Origin: Phycisphaerales bacterium UBA6054
GTDB lineage: Bacteria > Planctomycetota > Phycisphaerae > Phycisphaerales > UBA1924
NCBI GenBank assembly: GCA_002429045.1
Contig: DIYM01000109.1
Span: 1-11,458 of the forward strand
Direction of reading: 5' to 3'
DNA: 11,458 nt
Part shown: piece by piece, positions 6,201-11,458 of the stretch
How positions within the stretch are numbered: the stretch's first letter is position 1
Layout of the letters: every line of letters starts with the position of its first letter
Translations under genes and position numbers: made by a program
The notes under the pieces: generated by a model
Told to the model about the DNA's origin: nothing
The model's input: only the letters and a program-made list of their open reading frames with translations
The model's database searches: none

Positions 6201-7264
6201 TTCTGGAAGATCGGCAGATAGCGCTTGGGCATCTGAAGAACGATGAGCGACATCGAGGTTCCGTAGGTGTCGCCGACGGAGCGATCGGACCAGGTGCCGT
6301 CATCGTTCTGGGTCGCGAGGAGTTCTTCTCGGACGGCGTTCCACCAGCGTTCCCAGTACTCGCCGCCTGCCAGGTACATCGCCTGGACCGCGTAGTAGTG
6401 CCCGTAGTGGTAGTGGGCGCGGCTGCGGGCGTTGGTGCGCCCGGGCAGCGCGCTGTTCTCGATGTACGCCAGCCCTTTGTCGATCGCCTCGTCCTCGTAG
6501 ATCCCCGCGTAGAAGAGGCTGGCGACGCCCGCGGCCGAGCGGGGCCAGGCGCTGGCGCCGCTGTCGGCTTGGTACTTGAACCCCCCGTCGGCGTTCTGGC
6601 AGATCCGAACGTACTCGACCGCCTTGTCGATGACCTCGCTGGAGACCTCGAGCCCCGCGTTGCGGGCGCTGCGCAGCGCCATGATCTGACAGATCGTCAC
6701 GGAGACATCGGCGTCGTAGGGCACCGGGTTGTAGCGCCAGCCTCCCTCGTCGTTCTGGGTCTGCTCGATGAGGCGTACGGCACGGACCAGGGCTTCGTGG
6801 ACACGTTGTGCGCGCGCGGTGTCGGCCCCCCCCCGTGTCATGCCGTAGACCTCGCCCAAGAACAGCGCGGCGAACCCGTGCCCGTACATCGGGCCGTTGG
6901 CGGCATCGGCGGCGAGCAGCCCGTTCTCGGCCGAGTTGGCGAGGATGAAGTCGGTGCCCTTCTCGATGACCTCGCCGTAGGCCCCCCGGCCCGGCATGTT
7001 GCCGTCCGCCATGAACGCCAGGCACGCGAGCGATGTGATCGCGACGTTCTTGCCGAACCGTCCGGCGTCCCACGAGCCGTCGGGGTTCTGGGTGTCGGCG
7101 AGCACCGACAGGCCCCGGGCGATCGCCGCGTCGAGCTCGGGCGTGATCTCGCCCTCGGCGGCGTTGTTCTCCGCCGAGCCGCGGCGCGAAGGCGATTCGT
7201 CCTGAGCCAGCAGCGGCAACGCGAGCGCCCCCAGCGATACGGCGACCGCGAACGAACGGTGCAT
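6197..7264 (-). CDS. secreted alpha/alpha-toroid protein, prenyltransferase/squalene-oxidase repeat family
   Basis: The 355-residue product starts with a clear signal peptide (MHRSFAVAVSLGALALPLLA, cleavage near 20). Its repeats carry QW-like motifs: QNPDGSWDAGRFG (from 59), QNDEGGWRYNP (from 170), QNADGGFKYQ (from 223) and QNDDGTWSD (from 319). This is the alpha/alpha-barrel architecture shared by squalene-hopene cyclases, prenyltransferase beta subunits and complement-like thioester proteins. The catalytic DxDD of class II cyclases is not seen; the nearest stretch is DADVSVT (184-190). With an export signal, a terpene cyclase activity is doubtful and a protein- or ligand-binding scaffold more likely. 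The C-terminus GTSMSLIVLQMP..YLPIFQK matches planctomycete homologues I recall. ATG 7264 is preferred over a longer in-frame start at 7393 because it yields the signal peptide, follows AGGAGG (7275-7280, minus strand) and forms TGATG with the preceding stop. Confidence 0.92.
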   Translation of the reverse strand: MHRSFAVAVSLGALALPLLAQDESPSRRGSAENNAAEGEITPELDAAIARGLSVLADTQNPDGSWDAGRFGKNVAITSLACLAFMADGNMPGRGAYGEVIEKGTDFILANSAENGLLAADAANGPMYGHGFAALFLGEVYGMTRGGADTARAQRVHEALVRAVRLIEQTQNDEGGWRYNPVPYDADVSVTICQIMALRSARNAGLEVSSEVIDKAVEYVRICQNADGGFKYQADSGASAWPRSAAGVASLFYAGIYEDEAIDKGLAYIENSALPGRTNARSRAHYHYGHYYAVQAMYLAGGEYWERWWNAVREELLATQNDDGTWSDRSVGDTYGTSMSLIVLQMPKRYLPIFQK

Positions 7265-7917
7265 CACTCGTTGCCCTCCTGCTCGGCGAGACGCCGGTAG
7301 TACAGTTCGGTCAGGCGTCGGTAGAGCGCGCTGTAGCGGTCGTTGACTCCCTGGCTGACCGCGTCGCGCTCGCGCTGGGGCAGGTTGCCCCACGTCACGC
7401 CGTCGGGCACCACACCCGGCTTGAGCCGGGTGTCCGTGGAGGCGCCGGGCATGTTGTCGCCTCCGGATTCCGAGCCGCCCTGTTGTTGGCCCTGGTTCTG
7501 TGACGACTGGTCGGGCTGCTGCTGTTGCTGTTGCTGCCGGCTCGATGAGGAACCCGACGAACCGCTGCCTCCCGACTGCTGCTGCTGTGCGGCTTCGATC
7601 ACCTGGTCGAGCTTCTTGAGGATGTCCTCTTGGATGCGTTGGGTTCGGAGCCCGAGGTCTCCGGAGTTGTTAATACGCTCCGCCGCGTCTGCCATGAGCA
7701 CGACCGCCTGTTCGAAACGCTCGCCTGCTTCCTGGGCGGAGAGCTTGCGTTGCAGCGCGCGGTCATCGAGCTCTCCCGATTCGCCGTCCGCGATGCCGAG
7801 CAGCTCATCGAGCGAAGGCAGCGTGGGCTCGGGCGGCGAGGCCGCGGGCCGGGCTGTCGCGACGGAGCCCTGGCCCAGAAACAGGGCGAGCGGGATGGCA
7901 AACAACTCATGCCGCAT
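7264..7917 (-). CDS. small secreted protein with Gln/Ser/Gly-rich linker, unknown function
   Basis: I do not recognise a named family, though the two conserved-looking ends resemble small planctomycete proteins found next to DUF4175-like genes. The 217-residue product has an N-terminal signal-like segment (MRHE then LFAIPLALFLGQGSVATA). A Pro-rich stretch leads to LDELLGI (37-42). A charged helical part (about 50-110) contains ILKKLDQVIEAA. Residues 111-160 are a disordered Q/S/G linker with a run of seven glutamines (128-134). A C-terminal helical domain (about 174-217) carries WGNLPQRERDAVSQG and ALYRRLTELYYRRLAEQE. ATG 7917 overlaps the stop of the giant gene (TGATG) and has GGAG 7 nt upstream; a TTG one codon earlier is less likely. 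The toroid gene overlaps its stop in the same way. The domain plan suggests a flexible tether between two helical modules in the periplasm, by inference. Confidence 0.85.
   Translation of the reverse strand: MRHELFAIPLALFLGQGSVATARPAASPPEPTLPSLDELLGIADGESGELDDRALQRKLSAQEAGERFEQAVVLMADAAERINNSGDLGLRTQRIQEDILKKLDQVIEAAQQQQSGGSGSSGSSSSRQQQQQQQPDQSSQNQGQQQGGSESGGDNMPGASTDTRLKPGVVPDGVTWGNLPQRERDAVSQGVNDRYSALYRRLTELYYRRLAEQEGNE
7275..7280 (-). promoter_or_regulatory. Shine-Dalgarno AGGAGG fixing the toroid-gene start
   Basis: Read on the minus strand, AGGAGG lies 10 nt before ATG 7264. It is a perfect core match to the anti-Shine-Dalgarno sequence, placed inside the last codons of the upstream gene. 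It supports the short start with signal peptide over the 43-residue longer frame, and suggests that the toroid gene can recruit ribosomes independently as well as by coupling. Confidence 0.6.
7438..7587 (-). repeat. low-complexity CAG/CAA-rich tract encoding the Gln/Ser/Gly linker
   Basis: On the plus strand this holds four CTG triplets (7576-7587) and seven CTG/TTG triplets (7516-7536), encoding four and seven glutamines on the minus strand. Between and after them lie Ser-, Gly- and Gln-rich codons. CAG and CAA are mixed within the seven-codon run. The tract could vary in length by slippage. Confidence 0.7.
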
Positions 7918-10900
7918 CAAGGGTCTCCATCGTCCGTTTCGGGGGCGGGCTCGCCCGGTTCCACCGGTTCTTCTGTCCCGTCCGCGGGGGTGTCCGGGCC
8001 CGATCCGGGTGGTACGGGCTGCCCGGGCTGTCGGTTCAGGCGTTCGATCAACGCGGTGCCCCGCTCGGCGAGCGCCCCCTGCAACTCGGCGAGCCGGCGC
8101 ACGCGATCGGCGTCGGCACGCAGGTCGGCGTTCTCGCCCATGCGCCGGGTCATGACCATGGCGGCGCCCTGCATGTCGCGCAGCAGGCGGAGCTCGGCGA
8201 CCGGGGGGATCAGGGTCTGCTCGCCCTCGCCCGAGCCGCCCCCGCCTTCGCCGCCCGAACCGTCCTGGAAGTCGTCCTGGTTCGGCTGGCCCTGGTCGGA
8301 GAGCACCTCCACCAGCGAGGCGAGCAGGGCGACCGCGTTCTCCTGGTCCAGCGAGATCGAGACCGGCGGCGATGAGGCGGTCAGGCCCTCGGCGGCGGCA
8401 CGCATCAGCATGTCCAGCTGGTCGTGCGCCAGCCCGAAGACCGGCGCATCGGCCAGCTCCTCGGTGCCCTCCCGGATCGCATCGACCGTCCCGGCGAGCC
8501 CGAGTTGGGCCGCGCTGGCCCGGCGCGACTCGATGCGCTGGCGTCGGCTCAGCGGACGCCCCAGGAGCGGGGCGGATTCGTCCCGGATGGCGGCCTGCGT
8601 TTCGAGCGCCTCTCGGTACGCCTTGCGGAGCTCGGCCTTCCTCCGCTCTTGCTCGCGTTGTTCGGCCCGCTCGTCCTGACGCCTGGCCTCTTCCAGCGCT
8701 TGCTCGAGCAGCAGCAGGCTCTGCTCCTCGCTGCCCTCGGCGCTGTCCAGGTCGGGCGGGTCGAGCCGGAGCGCGGTGATCGCGTTGGTCTGGGCGTCTT
8801 CGGCGTCGCGCAACGACTCGGCGATGAGCCTGAGTTCGGCCAACGCCGCCGACGCGTCGTCGATCACGCCGAGCGTGTTGTTGCGGAGCACGATCATGCC
8901 TTGCGGCAGAGCGCGGGTCTCGCCCGATTCTCTCGCGGCACCGAGCTGAGCCAGGGCCCGCTGTTGCGATCGGATCAGCGATTCGATCGACTGCATCAGA
9001 TCGGCGAGCTTGCGCCGCAGCGCGGTGTCGCGAAGCCCGCCCGCCGAGTCGATCTGCTCGAGCATCTCGTCGAGTTGCTCGAGTGCTTCCCGCTGCGATT
9101 GCTGGGCCTGCCCGGTCTGGTTCTGCTCGGTCTGTTGCCCGCCCTGCTGGATCTGCGACGCGACGTCGCTGGCCCGCCCGGACTCGGCGGCACGCCGGAG
9201 GGCCTCGGCCTGGGCGGGGTCGTCGCGTTCGAGCGCCCCGGCCCGGCGTTCGAGCTCTTCCAGGGCTTCGCGGGTTCGGTCGGCCAAGTCGCGTTGCGAT
9301 CGCCCGAGCCGATCCAACTCGTCCCGGTCCTGCCGGGTGATCTCGTCTTCCCGCTGGCCCGCCGTCCGCCGGCCCACCTCGGCGGTGTCCGCGTTCGCCT
9401 GCTCGAGTTGTTCACGCAGACGGGAGATGGCCCGGCGTGCGAGGTACGCGTCGCTGCCCCGGTCGAGCATCGAGATCGCTTCGCCCAGGCGCTCTCGCAC
9501 ATCGCGCTGCGCACGGGTCGCGTCACGCGGTCGGTCCTGTTCGATCAGGCGTGACGATCGGCGTGCGGCGTCCACGCCCTCGTCCAGTGTCGCTTCGAGG
9601 TCGTCGAGCATGGACGTCAGCGCCGAGTCTTCGACCCGGTTGGCAAGGGCGTCCCGATCGAGCTCTCGCACCGCCCGCCTCGCCGACGCGATCAGATCCC
9701 CAAGCGCGGTCTGCTCGCGTGCGATCGCTCCGGCGTCGCGTTCGGGCGAGGCGTTGCGTTCGATGAGGTCACGCTGCCCGTCGTCCCCCCGGCGCAGCAG
9801 GCCCGAGATCGGGTCGAGCTGGGCACGCAGGCGTGCGGCGAAGTCCTCCTGAGAAACGACACGCAGGCGTCTGGGCTGGGAGCGGACCGTGCCTTCGAGC
9901 CCGCGCGTGTCCGCCGCGATCGCGACGAGCACGATCTCGTCGCCCGGGCGGGCCTCGAGCGACGCCGGGAAGAACTCCGCGTCGAGTTCGACGCGGGTCT
10001 GCGCCGGGGTGCCGTCGGGCGTGGAGCGGACGATCACGGGTTCATCGTTCGGTTCGGGCGGGGCGCCGGGCGAGTCCGCGGGGCGGGACAGGCGCAGCGA
10101 TTCGAGACGGAGCGATGTGATCCCGACCTCGTCGGCGCTCTCGATCCGGGCCTCGATCGCCGCGTCTGGTGTGACGATCTGATCGCTCGAGGGCGACGCG
10201 ATCTGAACGCTGGGCACGCTGTCGGGGCGGACATCGATGCCCACCGACACGGGCAGCCTCACCCCGAGCCCGTGGCGGTCCTCGACGACCGGCGCGACAC
10301 GGGCGGGGCCGTCCGACGGGACGGTCACGCGGACGCTGTTCGGCTCGGGCTGGCTCACGCTGATGCTCTGCGAGGACCAGGCGTCCGTGCCCGTGGGTGT
10401 CACGTCGGACGAGAAGGTCCAGGTGATCTCGATGTCCGATCCGCCGAGCAGCGGCCCGAGCGTGGCCTCGCCCGTCGAGAGTTCGACGGCTCCGATGCGG
10501 AAGCTGTCGAGCCCCGGTGCGCCGGCGGCGTGCGCGGGCGGGGCGATCGAAGCGGACGCGGACACGACCTCCGGTGGCCGAACGAGCCGGACGGTGGTCC
10601 AGTCGCTCCGGTCGTCGGGTGTCACGATCCGGTACCGGAGTGTCTGCTCGTCGGGCGGGATCCCGTTGCGGGTCGGGCGGACGGGGTCGATGAGCCGCTC
10701 GTAGGTGCGTTGGTTCTCGTTGCCGGCCGGCTGCGGGGTCATGGGCGCACGCTGCACCGCCGAACCCGGGGCGCCGGTCCATTCGATGCGGACGCGTGCC
10801 TTGGGGTCGGCGGGCCCGATCGCGACGCGGACGGGCAGCGCTTCATCGACGGGATGGATCTCGACGGCGGTCAGATCGGTGACGCCGAACCGGGTCGGCC

Positions 10901-11458
10901 AGCCCGCGTCGGTCCAGGGCATGAGCACCCTCTGGGCGCCGATCCGGGTCATCGTCGGGCTGAGCACCAGGAGGATCGCGAAGACGATCAGGACGGCTCC
11001 GAGCGATGCGCCCGCGGGCGTGAGCCCGCTGTAGCGGATCAGCGCCGGGGCGCGGACTTGTCCCACGTGCCGGGACGCGCGCGCGATGCCCGCCCGCGCG
11101 ATCGCGCCCCCCGGGCCGGGCCGATCCGCCATCGCGAGCAGGCCGACCGCCGGGGCGATCGCGCCTCGGTGTTCTGGGAACATGCCTTCGAGCCGGTGCG
11201 CCATCGCCGAGTTGCTCATATGCCAGCGGGTCGCGGGGAGCACGGACCGGCGCACGCCGTGTGCCAGCGCACCCAGCCCGGCGATCAGCAGGGCCGAACG
11301 CACGGCTGCCGGCAGGCGGAGCCCGAGGTCGATCAGCCCCAGCGTGAGGACCGTGACGCCAGCCGCGGCGAGCACGCTCGCGGTCCCGCGCGCGATCAGC
11401 ATCGCCCGCACGCGGGACCGTGTCCGCTGGAGATCGGCGGCGAGATCTCTGACAGGCC
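7917..11458 (-). CDS. giant membrane-anchored coiled-coil protein, DUF4175-like (5' end beyond window)
   Basis: The visible frame gives at least 1164 residues from a GTG at 11411, but it stays open to the right edge with no stop. The preceding codons read DLAADLQRTRSR, the kind of basic helix expected before the first membrane segment, so the true start is probably off the window. Numbering from the GTG: two hydrophobic segments (about 11-32 and 36-52), an MAHRLEGMFPE segment (70-80), and a third hydrophobic segment (about 134-152, ending LVLSP). Beta-rich, Ig-like extracytoplasmic regions cover about 180-520. A long highly charged helical coiled-coil part runs from about 520 to 1040, a Gly-rich linker spans 1051-1064, then PPVAELRLLRDMQ (1069-1081) and an acidic Pro-rich tail. 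This order matches DUF4175-type proteins and planctomycete relatives as I know them; no catalytic motif is visible. It is the first visible gene of a four-gene coupled set and ends by TGATG overlap. Confidence 0.85.
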   Translation of the reverse strand, partial: PVRDLAADLQRTRSRVRAMLIARGTASVLAAAGVTVLTLGLIDLGLRLPAAVRSALLIAGLGALAHGVRRSVLPATRWHMSNSAMAHRLEGMFPEHRGAIAPAVGLLAMADRPGPGGAIARAGIARASRHVGQVRAPALIRYSGLTPAGASLGAVLIVFAILLVLSPTMTRIGAQRVLMPWTDAGWPTRFGVTDLTAVEIHPVDEALPVRVAIGPADPKARVRIEWTGAPGSAVQRAPMTPQPAGNENQRTYERLIDPVRPTRNGIPPDEQTLRYRIVTPDDRSDWTTVRLVRPPEVVSASASIAPPAHAAGAPGLDSFRIGAVELSTGEATLGPLLGGSDIEITWTFSSDVTPTGTDAWSSQSISVSQPEPNSVRVTVPSDGPARVAPVVEDRHGLGVRLPVSVGIDVRPDSVPSVQIASPSSDQIVTPDAAIEARIESADEVGITSLRLESLRLSRPADSPGAPPEPNDEPVIVRSTPDGTPAQTRVELDAEFFPASLEARPGDEIVLVAIAADTRGLEGTVRSQPRRLRVVSQEDFAARLRAQLDPISGLLRRGDDGQRDLIERNASPERDAGAIAREQTALGDLIASARRAVRELDRDALANRVEDSALTSMLDDLEATLDEGVDAARRSSRLIEQDRPRDATRAQRDVRERLGEAISMLDRGSDAYLARRAISRLREQLEQANADTAEVGRRTAGQREDEITRQDRDELDRLGRSQRDLADRTREALEELERRAGALERDDPAQAEALRRAAESGRASDVASQIQQGGQQTEQNQTGQAQQSQREALEQLDEMLEQIDSAGGLRDTALRRKLADLMQSIESLIRSQQRALAQLGAARESGETRALPQGMIVLRNNTLGVIDDASAALAELRLIAESLRDAEDAQTNAITALRLDPPDLDSAEGSEEQSLLLLEQALEEARRQDERAEQREQERRKAELRKAYREALETQAAIRDESAPLLGRPLSRRQRIESRRASAAQLGLAGTVDAIREGTEELADAPVFGLAHDQLDMLMRAAAEGLTASSPPVSISLDQENAVALLASLVEVLSDQGQPNQDDFQDGSGGEGGGGSGEGEQTLIPPVAELRLLRDMQGAAMVMTRRMGENADLRADADRVRRLAELQGALAERGTALIERLNRQPGQPVPPGSGPDTPADGTEEPVEPGEPAPETDDGDP
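7925..7928 (-). promoter_or_regulatory. GGAG ribosome-binding site for the 217-residue secreted protein
   Basis: GGAG on the minus strand sits 7 nt before ATG 7917, inside the final codons of the giant gene. Good spacing supports ATG 7917 rather than TTG 7920 as start and fits the TGATG stop/start overlap. Confidence 0.45.

Noticed and set aside
6197..7264. Annotating the toroid gene as a squalene-hopene or terpene cyclase
   Set aside because: No DxDD motif, only about half the length of such cyclases, and an export signal; only the fold family is supported.
7265..7393. N-terminal extension of the toroid protein by 43 residues from an upstream in-frame start
   Set aside because: The added residues are Arg/Pro-rich, would bury the signal peptide and overlap the upstream gene by about 130 bp. 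The ATG at 7264 has AGGAGG and a TGATG junction.
8424..9554. 376-residue plus-strand open frame opposite the giant coiled-coil gene
   Set aside because: Low-complexity mirror of the Glu/Arg/Gln-rich coiled coil, giving Leu/Arg-rich sequence. No start signal or family motif is visible.

Overview
This is a very GC-rich, gene-dense chromosomal window with no RNA genes, insertion sequences or CRISPR arrays that I can see. The best guess at the source is a Planctomycetota bacterium, probably of the Phycisphaerae type. The guess rests on two things: meso-DAP-type peptidoglycan precursor genes, and a neighbouring cluster whose secreted squalene-cyclase-like toroid ends in motifs (DADVSVT, YAGIYE, QMPKRYLPIFQK) that I recall as typical of planctomycete proteins. 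The taxonomic call is inference from family recall, not a database result.

Left half, plus strand (1-4969). The window opens inside queA (tRNA queuosine biosynthesis; 5' end missing). A 75-bp gap holding a weak hairpin and a weak promoter-like stretch separates it from murE, murF and mraY. These three overlap tail to head (ATGA, then TGATG). They encode consecutive late cytoplasmic and first membrane steps of peptidoglycan precursor synthesis: addition of the third residue, addition of the D-Ala-D-Ala dipeptide, and transfer of the muropeptide to the lipid carrier to give lipid I. The trio is not followed by murD, ftsW or murG, so it is a fragment of the usual division and cell wall cluster.

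Right half, minus strand (4983-11458). Four genes converge on mraY with only 13 bp between stop codons. In transcription order they are: a giant membrane-anchored coiled-coil protein resembling the DUF4175-type proteins (runs off the right edge), a small secreted protein with a Gln/Ser/Gly-rich linker, a secreted alpha/alpha-toroid protein of the prenyltransferase/squalene-oxidase repeat type, and a secreted beta-rich protein with an NPCBM-like C-terminal domain. All three junctions are stop/start overlaps (TGATG, TGATG, GTGA). That tight packing, and export signals or membrane segments in every product, suggest a cell-envelope assembly made in fixed proportions. Its function is not known to me. 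Related planctomycete clusters, as I recall them, continue upstream with MoxR ATPase, DUF58 and BatA/VWA genes, which would lie beyond position 11458.

Essentially the whole window is coding. The only gaps are 739-813 and 4970-4982. The long open frames antisense to murE, murF, mraY and the giant gene are judged to be high-GC shadows.
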